From the NCBI GenBank assembly GCA_030762175.1, contig CM060833.1:164269001-164333000 (forward strand): a stretch of 64,000 nucleotides of DNA, written 5' to 3'. The translations under genes were made by a program, and so were the position numbers. This DNA comes from Metallyticus violacea. Lineage: Eukaryota; Arthropoda; Insecta; Mantodea; Metallyticidae. Under the pieces are notes generated by a model. The model was given only the letters and a program-made list of their open reading frames with translations, made no database searches and was not told the origin of the DNA. Of the stretch, positions 14,118 through 25,062 are shown one piece after another. The stretch's first letter is position 1, and each line of letters begins with the position of its first letter.

Positions 14118-15368
14118 AGTATGGGCAAATAGACTTACAACAAATATTAAAATAAACAAATTGAATTAAAATATGTTGTATTTTAAAGTACACATTACAA
14201 TTTTTATGCTCTTGAGCATGTGCACTTCTTTTCTAATAGAAACAGAATCTTAGATTATTTCCCAAGCGCAAAGTCAGTATGGTCTCAGTCCTGAAAGGCA
14301 TAATATGATAAAATATCTTTGGCATTAGATAATTGGATCATACTAGGAGGTTTGGATAACTTCAGGAGAGAAAAAAAAAAGAGGTTTGCTAGTCTTATTC
14401 ATTAATTTACCAAGTCTCTGGCACATTTCATCCTTTCTGTTCATAAACATAAATTAAATGTTCACACATTATAAAATTGCTTTTTGAGAAAAATGCAAGA
14501 ATTTAAGGACTGGTTAATTTCTGTAAAGTCTGCTTAAACAAAATGTCTAAATATTGATATAGATGGAAAAAGAGGAATTCATACTGGTAACAGTAGGAGG
14601 AGGAGTTTAAAATTTCAATACAACAGAATTAAATGCAATTTGTTTTGCATAGATTGTCCTAATATGCTACCTAAATGGAATATTAATGAACTTCTACAGT
14701 TGTATCGTATGGCTTCACCAATTTTTATTAGTAGGTTATTTTTCCCCCCCCAAGTAATTTAAGTTGTCAGCAAAAAGGTGACTGCCATTGAGAATTTGGA
14801 TCAGAATACGTAAATAGCATCAACACACAATTCTTGCATTATATGGAAAGTATGTTATGTTTTCTATTTTGTTATGCATTTGTCTGCTGTGTACAACTTG
14901 CATCTGAAGGAAACCTGGCACTGCTATAAAATATCCATATTGTTTTAAGATCAGTTTCATTTCGGGGCATGAATACATTTCTGTTATTTAGGACACTCAG
15001 TAGAATAGTTGTTTTTGCAATGAGGCTGGTTGGGAGCAACTCATTTGGCCAAGCTATCATCCTTCATCTGGCACAGCAAATCTTCAGGTTGTAGAATAAT
15101 GATATAATTTAATTATATATACATAAAAACCTAAGGTTTAAACTCTTGATGCCAGGCATTTTTATGACTTTTCCTTTGTAGCAATCCAAGCCATGTTGGT
15201 TTATTCCACTTTGCTATTCAAAAGTAGTAATTAAAGCAGATAGTAAAAGAGAGCAGTGTTTAAGGCCATCTGTTAGAGTAACAAAAGAAATGGTACTGAA
15301 AATATCACAACAAAGATCATCAGTGCCTAAATAAACTGAATTCTGCTTTATGTTTTGAGTGATCAGCA

Positions 15369-16025
15369 TATGAGGGCAAATTGATAAGTCTAGTAAAAAT
15401 CATATTAAAATGATATTTTTTTGCAAAAACCAAAATTTATTTCTCAACATTGTATCCTTTGAGTTCAACATATTTGGTCCAGCAAAATTCCAATTTTTTT
15501 ATTCCCTCAGGAAAAAAATTCTTTCAAACTGTGCATAGCCATCCATCACTTATAGAATAACCTCATCATTCGTCATTCTTCCTCAAGCCAATTTTTGAGG
15601 TTAGGAAGGAGAAAAAAGTTATATGGCGCCAAATCTGATGAATAGGGTGGGTAGGAAACTATTTTGAAGCCCAGCTTATGCAATTTTGTTTGCAACAGCT
15701 TATGTGTGAGCAGGTACATTTTCCTTTAAATCACCTTGCAAACAGTCCAACAACATTGTATAATAAAAGCCAGTCACTGTTTTACCCTTTTCCAAATGGT
15801 TAATAATAATCATATTCTGCATGATGCTCTTCATTGTTCATTTTTACAAAATGTGTCACACTGATTGCTTAAGATATTATCCAACAAAGAACTGCATGTT
15901 GCATTCTGTTTAAAAGTTTGAACAAAACTGTTAACAAGAATCATGCTCATCAACAGTCTTACCACTTAACAAAATTTTCCACTATTTCGTTGAAATTCAC
16001 CATACTTATCAATCTGACTCCATAA
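15369..16025 (-). mobile_element. Internally deleted mariner-like element
   Basis: The left end reads GAGGGCAAATTGATAAGTCT. A partly matching inverted copy (TTATCAATCTGACTCC) lies near 16005-16023. On the minus strand the left end encodes WTKYVELKGYNVEK followed by a stop, the typical C-terminus of mariner transposases (W-x-K-C-x-x-x-x-G-D-Y-x-E). About 650 bp separate the ends, half the usual 1.3 kb, so the centre is deleted. The right terminal repeat is only moderately similar. Confidence 0.55.
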
Positions 16026-16399
16026 ATATTTGAAATCATCACAGTTAAAGCCACAAAAAATAACCAATTTAAGCATAAAAAATAAATGAATAAATAATAA
16101 ATAAAATCTCAATGGGAGCTAGTATGTACACTGCAGGTTAAAAGGTTCCAGCCAAAATGGCATTTTAAATGCTTAGGGAATTGGAGGGAAAAAATTAACC
16201 ACTTGTGGCATATGTAGAACACAGTTTTCCCACTGTTGTCAGTAATTTATTCTCATCTGGATTTTAGTTAACTCCAGCTGACTCTTTTGCTGTTGACTTT
16301 CTAAATGCAATCTGCAATCCTGTTCATCCTATAGCAACTCTGCTAAAGATCCATAGACTGAGAAGGCTATTTCATGACTAGCAATTTTACTTCTTGCTC

Positions 16400-16860
16400 C
16401 CTTTATTCCTAAACATTTGGAGTATATGATCATATGTTTTGGGCCATTATCCTGCTAGGGTGCAAATTCACACTCAGACATTTTCCTGAGGAAATTGCAA
16501 ATCTGGATAAAAAGAAGTGGTACCCCTTTTGATTAATTGTTCCTCTGGTTCCTTTAAGTGGGCCACTTAACTAAATGCAAAAGAACTCATCACTAGCCCT
16601 TCTATGCTTTACAATTGGAATTAGGCATTTGGGTTGCACTTTTATCTGTGAATGTACATGATTTCTACGATCAAACTCGTCAAACATACTAGTTGATCCA
16701 TAATACAAATTTCCAGTCCTCCAGTATCCACTGCAGTCTCTCTCGATTAATTTCAAGCCTTACAATGAATTTTAATAGCAGCAGTGCCTTGCTCTTCCTT
16801 TGTAATTGTATGTTGCTGGGATCAAGACTCCAGTTATATTTGGCCTGCAGTTAATCAGTC
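16400..16860 (-). pseudogene. Tc1-like transposase remnant
   Basis: The minus-strand translation from 16756 contains QIKVQPKCLIPIVKHRRAS, which parallels the PKCLIPTVKHGGGS segment of Tc1 transposases. Further left a second frame gives QDNGPKHMI, equivalent to the catalytic QQDNDPKHT motif. The ORF breaks after about 60 codons and no terminal repeats were identified, so only the middle of the transposase survives. Confidence 0.65.
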
Positions 16861-17319
16861 ATGTGCATCATTGTTGATCAAATCTGTGCTGATCCAGAGT
16901 TACTGAAACTTGATCAAACTTGGCCGCAGTGAAATTGTAGTTGCAGTGCATCATAGTTAATTTTTGTTCAATGAACCACCATCACCTGACCAGGCACTAG
17001 GTTGCTGAACTATCATTATGAGAATTACTCAAAGGAAGGCATCTAACTCTATAGCCAAGGTTGTAGTCGATTTACGATTTCCTTGTCTTTATTGCTTTGT
17101 TTTTGTTTGTTTGGTTACATATATAGGTAACCAAAAATTGAAAACAAATTAAGGGTCTCCAAATTTTTCTAAGCATGAGGTAGACATTCTGTTGGAACTA
17201 GCTATTTCATATTCCAATAAAATGGAAAATAAAAAAAAGACTCGTTCATGTTCTTTAAAGGAAGAGGAGGAGGCAGGGCAAGATTTAGTTATGCATTTCA
17301 ACATAACACCAGGCGAGTT

Positions 17320-17560
17320 CTAATTACCAAATAAATAAATAAATAAATTGCCATTTGCTAAAACAACACGAGTCATGAAGTGTAAGATTCTATTAATGGG
17401 GTAATTGCAGTTGGTGGAAAATTCTAACTTTGTCATCATTTCATTTATTAGACACCATGCTGTATTCCTTGATAGCTGGAATCTTTCTTCAAATTTCCTG
17501 TCTCCATACTCTTCAAAAGAACTGCCTCTTTCCAAAATGATTTGATTTTAATGCTAGTCC
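17320..17560 (-). pseudogene. PIF/Harbinger transposase N-terminal remnant
   Basis: A 71-codon minus-strand frame reads FEERFQLSRNTAWCLINEMM, then PINRILHFMTRVVLANGNLF. This matches the N-terminal helix-turn-helix region of HARBI1-type transposases (F-x-x-R-F-R-L-S-R...P-x-x-x-x-L-x-x-L-x-x-L-A-x-G-N-F). No DDE catalytic part was recognised nearby. Confidence 0.6.
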
Positions 17561-18644
17561 TGATTTAAGTAATCCAAGATATTATCTTGTTCTCAATACC
17601 TTCAAGAAAATCTAAATGGGCAGCCATTTTGTGTAACTTGACAGCAGTCAACAAGTTAATCAGTCCAGCAACTGCGGTCAAAGTTGACCATAATCCACTA
17701 CCTCATTTAACTTTGATCATGGAAAGTGACTGAATAATATCAAAATCTCCAATATTTGGGCAATATCTCTGAATACTATATCTTTCATATAGAACTATTT
17801 CTCAGCACATTGTTGTTGTGTAGAACATTTTTTCTATAGACCATTATGGTGTCTATTCTGGAGAAAAAATACCTTATAGAAGCATGAAATCTGAAATCTG
17901 CCATGGATACAACTGAATCATGTGATAGAACTTACTCACTTTTCTAGTTGTAGAAACTAGTTCCATAATAATCACAAATGTGTTCATAGTTGTTACTGCT
18001 TATTGTTAGCTATGTTGAACTTTACAATCTAGACATAGAAGTAGCATTCAGTAATCAAGAGATACTGTCATGTATTTCCAGTTTATTTGCATGTAAATTA
18101 TTTTTGCATCTCTAATTTTCTATTTTTGAGCTTCAGTGAGATCCAATTGTATTATGATTAGGCTTGTATTTTGAAAAGGAGGGAAAAGTTTAAGGTGCAT
18201 ATACTATCTTAATAATAGGTAATCTTTCAGAATTTATTTTATTATTTGCAATTTATCCTAGCATATAACATTTTTTTATTTGTATTGCTATTATTCATAA
18301 TTAGGGTCTAGAAACATTTATCTTTTTATGTGCTATAGTTCCAAAAATATATATCAAAATGTTTAAAAATGGTAACAAAATTGATGCAAGTATTCATACC
18401 TTTATTATATGACAGCATTGCAGTGCATAATGTTAGACCATTCTCAGATTCTCACTGATGAATGAAAGTCTATTATGACGAGGCAATTCCACGTAGCATA
18501 AAAATGTTCTTTCAACGTTGCAAGTTGTGAGCCTGGTGGCCTACCAAAGTATTGTTAATAATGGCTATGGTGTTGATGCTCCCCTCCCTTTTTTTTTTTA
18601 ATAAAGAGAAATGCAATTTTTGTTTGTTTGTTTCCACATTGCAG

Positions 18645-18713
18645 GGTAAAACTTTGCACTTTCAAGATCTTGATAAGATTGATCAATGTAAAACTGAATC
18701 TTATTTGCATCAG
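18645..18713 (+). other. Candidate cryptic (poison) exon in ACSL intron
   Basis: The 69 bases have a good acceptor (TTTCCACATTGCAG) and donor (CAG/GTCAGT). The exon at 13610-13873 ends in phase 1. Inclusion would therefore read GGG then TAA, stopping translation immediately before the DRKKDLVK motif. Although 69 is a multiple of three, the inserted frame is closed, so inclusion would truncate the enzyme and probably trigger decay of the mRNA. No transcript evidence is visible, and chance occurrence is possible in a 5-kb intron. Confidence 0.3.
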
Positions 18714-19079
18714 GTCAGTTTCTTTTATACAGTTTTGGAAAAATGGTAATAGGTAATATCTCATCTTCATTTAATAAAAATTATCAGCATAAAGCAACTG
18801 CATTGAGCCATGCACCCCATCTTTGTGACCACTGGGACTGGTGGCTCCTAGTGCTCCTTTGTGAAAAGTTTCTGTTGAAGTGTTGCTTTCAAAACTCTTT
18901 TTTGTTTGTTTGTTTTTTGTTTTTTTTTTGGTTATGTAAACTTAATAGAAGTTAGAAACAGTGGCGTTAATTAATTATATACATTAAAAGGTCTGTATAT
19001 TAAAGTTAAAAAATGGCATTACAAGTACTGAAAGAAAGATAATATGCAAATTGCTTTATTTTCAACTATGATGTTTCAG

Positions 19080-19355
19080 ATCGGAAGAAGGACCTGGTGA
19101 AACTGCAGCTGGGAGAATATGTTTCTCTTGGTAAAGTGGAAGCTGAGCTGAAAACTTGTCCAGTTGTGGAAAATATTTGTGTTTATGGAGATCCCACAAA
19201 ACAGTACACAGTAGCTCTTGTTGTTCCAAACCCATCTCATTTGATGGCACTGGGAAACCGCCTAGGACTAGAGGGTCTCTCTTTTGAGCAGTTGTGTTCT
19301 CATCAAGCAGTTGAGAAAGTAGTTCTCAAGGAAATGCAGGAGCATGGAATCAAAT
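19080..19355 (+). CDS. Acsl: Acyl-CoA synthetase ACSL3/4, fifth visible exon
   Basis: Acceptor ATGTTTCAG/ATCGG and donor AAAT/GTAAGT. With the preceding G it encodes DRKKDLVKLQLGEYVSLGKV, then EAELKTCPVVENICVYGD and later VVPNPSHLMALGNRLGLEG. DRKKDLVKLQxGEYVSLGKVE is the fatty-acyl-CoA synthetase signature at the hinge between the large and small domains, where Asp and Arg contact the adenylate. The rest is the C-terminal lid domain. The exon ends after one base of a Cys codon. Confidence 0.96.
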
Positions 19356-19553
19356 GTAAGTTGTCTGTAAAAATGAAGCTATGTACAAAAGATATCTGAA
19401 ACTTTTGTCCAAGTTAGTGGTGCAAATATATAGTAAAAGAAAGAATCTTTGTGCGAAACCAAACCACTTATTTACCATTTCATATCTTATCTGACATTTG
19501 TCCTATTCTTACATCTACAGATTAAGACTTAAATTCTTCACTTTCATTTAAGC

Positions 19554-20995
19554 TTATACTTTTATGATACTTATAATTGTACATTCTTTCTTACACATCA
19601 TTCTGGTTATTGTAATTTGATTTACAGTATTCAATGACCATTTTCTCCAAATGCTCAAGTGTAAATTTATGACATTTATCGTTAACACAAGTTTGTATGC
19701 TGAGAAGGATCTTTCCATGTCGACAGATGCTATTGGGCAAAATTTGAAAACTTTCAACTCTGGGGAAATTACTTCAGGAAGCACTAAATTTTCACCTTGC
19801 AGACATTTATACACTGAACACAAAACTTTGTCTGGATTTCTGTCTAAAACACTGCACAATTTACCACTTAATTTTCTGCACACTTTAAAGGTTCGCTCTC
19901 AAGTTTACTCCAAATCTCATTGAGAAATGATAAAGGTTCATGTAAAGACAAACCAGATTTTTTGAGGTTTTATTGTGGCTTCAGCTATAGCTTTAAAATG
20001 TGCCTTTATAACAGCCAAGTCCCTTTGCAAATATTCATTAAAAATATTCTGAGAACGTTGAATTGACAAAACGTTAGTTAGATTCAGAGTAACAACAAAT
20101 TCTTTAACAGCATTGGAATTATCTGATTAAAAGAGAGCAGTTTTAATTCACATACCCCAATGAGAAATAGTGTCTCTAGGGGTAATGGGAGATCTGGAAA
20201 GTTTCTTTGTAAATACTAACTCTGGATGGGACTTTTAATATTTATCTTCTTGTTGCTGGATATTAAACTGTTCATGTTAGGAAAATTTTCTCTAATGACT
20301 TTGCTATTCTGTGAAGTGCATACAAAATACACTTAACATGAATGAGTTGAGGTGGGAAGATGCTTTTAATGCTGAAAGCACTTGGTAACGTTAAGTTGCA
20401 GCATCTGAAAGCAGAATTTGTGTTCATTTTCTGCTTCTGCTCAAAGTAATTTCAGAGTGTCATTCACAAAGCGAGCAATAGTAGAATGATTTGTTTTTTC
20501 TAAAACCCCATAGCAATCTAAGTACTGTTTTTCTGGCTCATCTTACAAAGTTTCCGTATAAGAAAATTTGTCACATGACTGCCACAGGCATCTGTAGTTT
20601 CATCTCCTATCCCATACAGGAAAGAGACCTCTAAATGGTCCTGAATTTCTAAAATTATTCTTTGGGTAGATTCATTAGGAATGGCATTATAATAATATTT
20701 TTACAAGAAACTGTGGTTACTAAGTGAATCCCATGGTATGCTTGTGGTTATAAGAACTTCATATAAATCGCTGCAAAATTCATTCTTTCATGAAGTTTAA
20801 GGAAATTGTGTCAGTAGTTTGTTTGAATGTATTTTTATCTGTTTGTTTGCAATGTTCTGGTTGGTATATGTGCTGAGCTAGCATAAATATTTTATAAACT
20901 GCATCTCGTTTATTACACATGACACAATAAATAACTTTATTGTGCATAGTGAAATCAGACTCTGTACATTCTTTAAATCACTGTTTTAAAAATTA
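19554..20995 (-). pseudogene. hAT transposon remnant (BED finger to hATC)
   Basis: The right part (about 20960 back to 20790), read on the minus strand, gives FTMHNKVIYCVMCNKRD, then AQHIYQPEHCKQ. This is a C-x2-C...H-x5-H zinc finger of the BED type found at hAT N-termini. The left end (19883-19554) gives FKFCPIASVDMERSFSAYK, the hallmark hAT C-terminal dimerisation motif (S-x-D-x-E-R-S-F-S). The interval of 1.4 kb suits a transposase with some loss. Reading frames between are broken. No terminal repeats were identified. Confidence 0.75.
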
Positions 20996-21277
20996 ACTTC
21001 CAGACTACTTTTTCCTTTGGCACTATAACACGACCTTAACCTAACAGAAAACTGAACAGGATCACATCATCAGACCAGGTTTAAGCTGCATGGTGACGTA
21101 TTGTAGATAGATGATGATTTTGTCTCAATTGCACTGAAGAGGCTCCTTATAGATGTCTCCATTGTAAGGAGTTTATTATTTTGTCTGTAATCAAAAATTT
21201 AAAATGTATATTGTATGCTCGAAGCATGGATAAACGAAATAAGTAGAAAAATCAGAAATATGCACTTATATGCATTA

Positions 21278-21563
21278 CTGCCATGGGTGGCCGAGGTCAT
21301 TATGGTGCAGACTCGTGATGGGAGGTCTGGGGTTCGAATCCCGTCTGGACTGCCCTCCCTGACTGAGGTTTTTTCCAGGTTTTCCTCAGTCTTATAACTG
21401 GCAAATGCTGGGGAGGTACCCTAAACTTAGGCCTGGAATGTTTCCTTCCTTTAAAAAAAAATACTTTACCAATATATCATTTCATCTCATGTATCATCAG
21501 TGTCCACCGCCTGTGATGCATTAGTAGTAAAAACAGGCATTACACTATTCAAAAAAAAAAAAC
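21278..21563 (+). mobile_element. SINE family 1 with 13-bp target-site duplication
   Basis: Full copy: A box GGTGGCCGAGGTCATTATG, B box GGGGTTCGAATCCCG, body with GGCAAATGCTGGGGAGGTAC, tail with GCCTGTGATGCATTAGTAGT, ending in twelve A. Flanking repeats are CTTATATGCATTA (21265-21277) and CTTATATGCACTA (21564-21576), one mismatch. Relatively recent within this window. Confidence 0.93.
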
Positions 21564-22271
21564 CTTATATGCACTATAAAACTTAACATACAAGCACAGA
21601 ACATGAAACATATAGCTGAACTTAAATTCTGTATCGCAAATAAAAACAAACTAAGTGTGCATTTGCATAAAAATCAAATGTATATTGTTGACTATGTTTA
21701 TGGGTGGTCATACGACATTGAAATCAGAGTAGCCAATATCATAACTGATTGCAACTACGAAGATGAAGTTGTAGAGTGCAATGATTCTTGCAGTAATTCT
21801 GTCAGACTAGCACAGTTTTCCATTTTTCCCAACAGCTCCAACTTTTATTTAAGCGTAAGAACGTTAGTGTGTGTATGTAAGTGAATTGGAGTTTAGTGTA
21901 AAAAATGAATACCTAAGTTGAGGTAAGAACGTTTGCTTGTGATCACAGAATTCATCCTGCAGCAGTGGGTAAATTCACCTAAGCTGCTATTTCCAGGTGC
22001 AGTGAGCAACTGTCAAGTTATCATGCTCATTACTGTGAAGTGTGAAGCCATGCCTTGTTGTCATTACCATGCTCTACTGTGAAATGAGACTATCCATATG
22101 CTGCATATATGACAGAAAATTTTACCAAAATGATCATGCCTAAAACTGCAAAGTATTTTTTCTTTTTTTCCTTTCTTTTCTTATTGAAAAGTTCTCTTTT
22201 GGTATTGCCAGTTATTTGGTGCTGGTATGAGGGATATTATTATGGTGTCTTACAAAATTACCTGTTTCAGT

Positions 22272-22370
22272 AAGAGGCCTCTGAGCAAAATTTGTTGGCC
22301 ATTTCAAGCCCTGAATTGAATGGGATGATGATGACCGTAGATGTTGGAGCATCCGTAAATAAAACAAATC
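22272..22370 (+). mobile_element. SINE family 2, 3' fragment
   Basis: This matches the 3' part of SINE family 2: AGAGGCCTCTGAGCAAAATT, then TGAATTGAATGGGATGATGA and CATCCGTAAATAAAAC. The tRNA-like head is missing (5' truncated). It lies about 100 bases upstream of the final ACSL acceptor without disturbing it. Confidence 0.8.
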
Positions 22371-22475
22371 AACCTGTTAAAGTTCAATTTATTTTAAAAT
22401 TTAACTTCTTTTTTTTTTTCAGATAATTGTTTAAATACACATTTGTACATTCTAATTTTTTCCCCTTAATTGCAG

Positions 22476-22630
22476 GTAAATTGGAGAAATTTGAGATACC
22501 AGCTGTAGTAAAGCTTTGCACAGAAGTATGGTCTCCTGATACTGGACTTGTTACTGCAGCCTTTAAGCTGAAAAGGAAGGATATTCAAGAAAGATATAAA
22601 CATGAGATCAATCGCATGTACGCCTCATGA
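22476..22630 (+). CDS. Acsl: Acyl-CoA synthetase ACSL3/4, terminal exon
   Basis: Acceptor TAATTGCAG/GTAAATTGG. After completing Cys it encodes KLEKFEIPAVVKLCTEVWSP, then DTGLVTAAFKLKRKDIQERY and KHEINRMYAS, ending at TGA 22628-22630. This aligns end to end with the C-terminus of ACSL4 (KLERFEIP...TPETGLVTDAFKLKRKEL...DIERMYG). KFEIP and the DAFKLKRK-type lysine, the universal catalytic/AMP-linked Lys region of the family, are intact. Together the six exons give about 380 residues of the expected roughly 700. Confidence 0.96.
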
Positions 22631-23370
22631 TCTTTACCCCACTAGTGAGCAAATAGTGGCGGGGCATCAGCAGGCTGTGGTCCCTACAGTTTAGTTTTTG
22701 TTAGTTTTTTTTTTATGTACACTTTTTTTTACTCATCAGATGAAGTTGGGTAATTTCTTTTTGTTGATTTTTCTGCCCCTTAATGTTCAATCAAGTTGTA
22801 TGTACCTGTCAAACTCTTTATGTACTAACAGCATTGTCCCAGTACCAGTATTTATGTTTTATGGAAGATTGCATATGTGAAAGATCAATTTATCCATGCT
22901 GTGCATGGAACAATGGTGCAAAATGGGTTAGCTTAATACTGAAACATCACAACAATGTCATGTGATACTCTAACTCTATTTTTGTATGTAATTTATCTTT
23001 TTTTTCCTCCCCTCACCCACCCCATGTATGAAAGTCACTAACTAGTTATGTATTTGCAAAAACAACTGAATCATCATGTTAAAAAGAGTGTGAGGAAGCT
23101 CATGTACATAATTTTGTTAAGGCGAAGTGTCTACTTAAAGTAAAAGCCTACTGCCCAGTATATTGTAAATAATTAAATTCACAATTGTTAAATACTTGTT
23201 GCTTTGCAAGTGAAGTGATCAAACACTACTATAAACATTCAATTAAACATACAGTATGCCTTTAAAAATGGTTGTCCAATTTTCTATGAACAAATGAAAG
23301 GAAACAGCGCAGTTTGTGCTTGTTATGTACATTATTTGTATGTGCAATAAAAATGAAGAGAAGACTTGCA
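22631..23370 (+). other. ACSL 3' untranslated region
   Basis: AT-rich and T-rich non-coding sequence after the TGA, with no domain-bearing ORF. Length is inferred from the first good polyadenylation signal at 23346. It contains several TGTA and ATTTA-like motifs that could bind RNA regulators. Confidence 0.65.
23346..23351 (+). terminator. ACSL poly(A) signal (proximal)
   Basis: AATAAA within TGTGCAATAAAAATG, about 715 bases after the stop and followed within 30-60 bases by T- and GT-rich sequence (GGTTTTTATT, TTGTTTATATGG). A second AATAAA at 23537-23542 could serve as a distal site. Confidence 0.6.
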
Positions 23371-23920
23371 GATATTTGGTTTTTATTCCATACTTGTTTA
23401 TATGGTTTTGTTACCTTCCTTTCAATTTTGTATACATGTGTGCTAATTAAAGCTTATTTTTTTCTTATAGTGTAACATTTTGCATTCTGTTAAAGACATA
23501 AACAAGATATCAAGGTAGCATTTCAGCACTGCACGCAATAAAAGCACTTGAAAGTTAAAAACTGCAATGATTACATTCTCAGATTTAAACATTTTCCTGA
23601 AAGTAACAAAAAAAAATTGCTACTGAAAGTTTATAAGATCTAATTTAAATTTTCCAATCCCCCCCAGGTTTGGATACTTCAAGTAATTGCAATAATGCTA
23701 ATAGTATGTTAGGTAGTTTTACAAAGAGATTATTAGAGCCTAAAATAAATGCAATATACATAATGTTAATAAAGAGAGAAAGAGAAAGTGAAAAATAAAG
23801 ATGAATTGCTAGCTAGTGTGGATAATTTGCCATTATTTTCATTTCACTGGTTATATAAAGTATTAGAATTTCAGGTATTGCAAGCACAAATTATGTATAA
23901 CGTTAAATAATTTAGGTTTG

Positions 23921-24160
23921 AAAACATTTTATGATACAGTCGAACTACACACTCTTATGCTTCACTTGTCATTATTGTAGACCAGTTTCGAGAACAGGTT
24001 GTTCTCATCATCAGTTCAAATCTCAGACTCGACCTGTTCTCGAAACCGGTCTACAATAAAGACAAGTAAGTGAAGCATAACAGTGTAGTTAGACTGTATC
24101 ATAAAATGTTTTCAATTATATGTTTGGCTTCACTGTGAATGTTCCAATTAACATTTTAGT
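23921..24160 (-). mobile_element. Foldback element 4, hammerhead-like core, 13-bp duplication
   Basis: The best-preserved copy of the foldback family, in reverse orientation. Direct repeats TAATTTAGGTTTG (23908-23920 and 24161-24173) mark the insertion. On the minus strand the head GGAACATTCACAGTGAAGCC (near 24127-24147) precedes a palindrome of about 195 bases whose arms include ACACTCTTATGCTTCACTT and GACCGGTTTCGAGAACAGG. The minus strand also shows CTGATGA (24014-24008), one T, GAGAAC (24006-24001), a 5-nt loop, GTTCTC (23995-23990) and GAAAC (23989-23985). That order is the one of a hammerhead ribozyme catalytic core with stem II. Confidence 0.88.
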
Positions 24161-24211
24161 TAATTTAGGTTTGCTAAGTATACTTGATTATTGGTGAAGT
24201 ACATGAAAGTT

Positions 24212-24409
24212 TTATGAAACCTCTGAAAGTATTCTTCCATTGAATAAAACATTTATACAGCAAGAAGATTTCTCATACTGTTTTTTCAAGTTTTGCAGAG
24301 TATTAATAGATTTTGGATTAGAGGGTAGTTGATTATAAAAGTGAATTGCCTTGTAATGAAAATTATGTTCAAATAATTTAAATTTGTGAGAACTAATGTG
24401 CATTTGCAT
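24212..24409 (-). pseudogene. LINE C-terminal fragment
   Basis: A 65-codon minus-strand frame reads HNFHYKAIHFYNQLPSNPKS, then TLQNLKKQYEK. This matches the tail found after the reverse transcriptase in many insect LINEs (F-x-x-x-A-x-x-x-Y-N-x-L-P...F-K-x-x-L). Only this tail remains. Confidence 0.6.
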
Positions 24410-24753
24410 TTACCTCTAGTGTTATGATCGTGAATTTATATTAAAAATGTTAAATATGTATTTGAATTGGAATTAAGATGCATATGAACTAAGGTTTAGG
24501 CCTAAGGCCTGTTCTGGGTCCTCCATATGAATCATTTAAACTTAGCTGCACCAAGCCCTTACAGAGGTCAGAAGGATAGATGATCAGCCCATTGCTTCAA
24601 GTGCTTTGTAGTGTGATGCCAAGACATTACTTGGATTTGAAATGACCAATGATTTTGTCCAGAGACTTTTTTTATTTTTCAAATATTGCATTCTTTAACA
24701 TGGCATAAATCTACGTTGTGGAACCAACACCTATATTACTCTATGCAAATTGC

Positions 24754-24759
24754 TTTATT
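24754..24759 (-). terminator. Poly(A) signal on the minus strand
   Basis: AATAAA on the minus strand, about 50 bases downstream of the stop codon of the exon-like segment 25062-24809. It supports that segment being a terminal exon, but the sequence is AT-rich, so a chance hexamer cannot be excluded. Confidence 0.4.
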
Positions 24760-24808
24760 TTTCACTTAGTTGATGTATAAACTAATATATTTACAGAATT
24801 CTTCAAAA

Positions 24809-25062
24809 TTAAATTGCAGAGATTCCAGAGATGGTAGCACTGCTATTCATCCTTTGTATATCATAGGTTCTTGAATGAGGGCCAGCCAAAACTGCATTAC
24901 TGTATTGCAGATTTATATGGAAAATTTTGGCATCCTTGGTTAAAGTGACAAATGTAACTCTACCTAACCCAAGGTAGCCTCTATTACCCAAAACTCTGAT
25001 GGCTTTTTGTTCTCGGTCATCAAGCATAGAAAGACTTGACCATCTGGTTGTATAGGTTATGG
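24809..25062 (-). CDS. Terminal-exon-like segment of an unrecognised gene
   Basis: The minus strand has a strong acceptor (a run of T, then ATTGCAG/CC) at 25063-25064. An open frame follows, giving ITYTTRWSSLSMLDDREQKA, then IRVLGNRGYLGLGRVTFVTL and TKDAKIFHINLQYSN, to TAA at 24811-24809. Codon content is more gene-like than the surroundings. VTFVTLTKDAKIFHI has the rhythm of a beta-propeller strand, but I do not recognise the family. A GTAATG inside the frame (after HINLQY) could be a donor, in which case the last 30 residues would be intron. Other exons would lie to the right on the minus strand. A retrocopy fragment is an alternative. Confidence 0.4.

Larger units (their letters stand above)
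19356..22475 (+). other. Last ACSL intron, with hAT fossil and SINEs
   Basis: GTAAGT donor and TAATTGCAG acceptor. It holds a minus-strand hAT transposase remnant, one full SINE 1 and a SINE 2 tail. An ORF at 21603-21884 shows no recognisable domain. Confidence 0.8.

Noticed and set aside
19041..19065. 20-base match TATGCAAATTGCTTTATTTT shared with 24742-24762
   Set aside because: Short and AT-rich with no extension on either side. Chance or a minor duplication; nothing follows from it.
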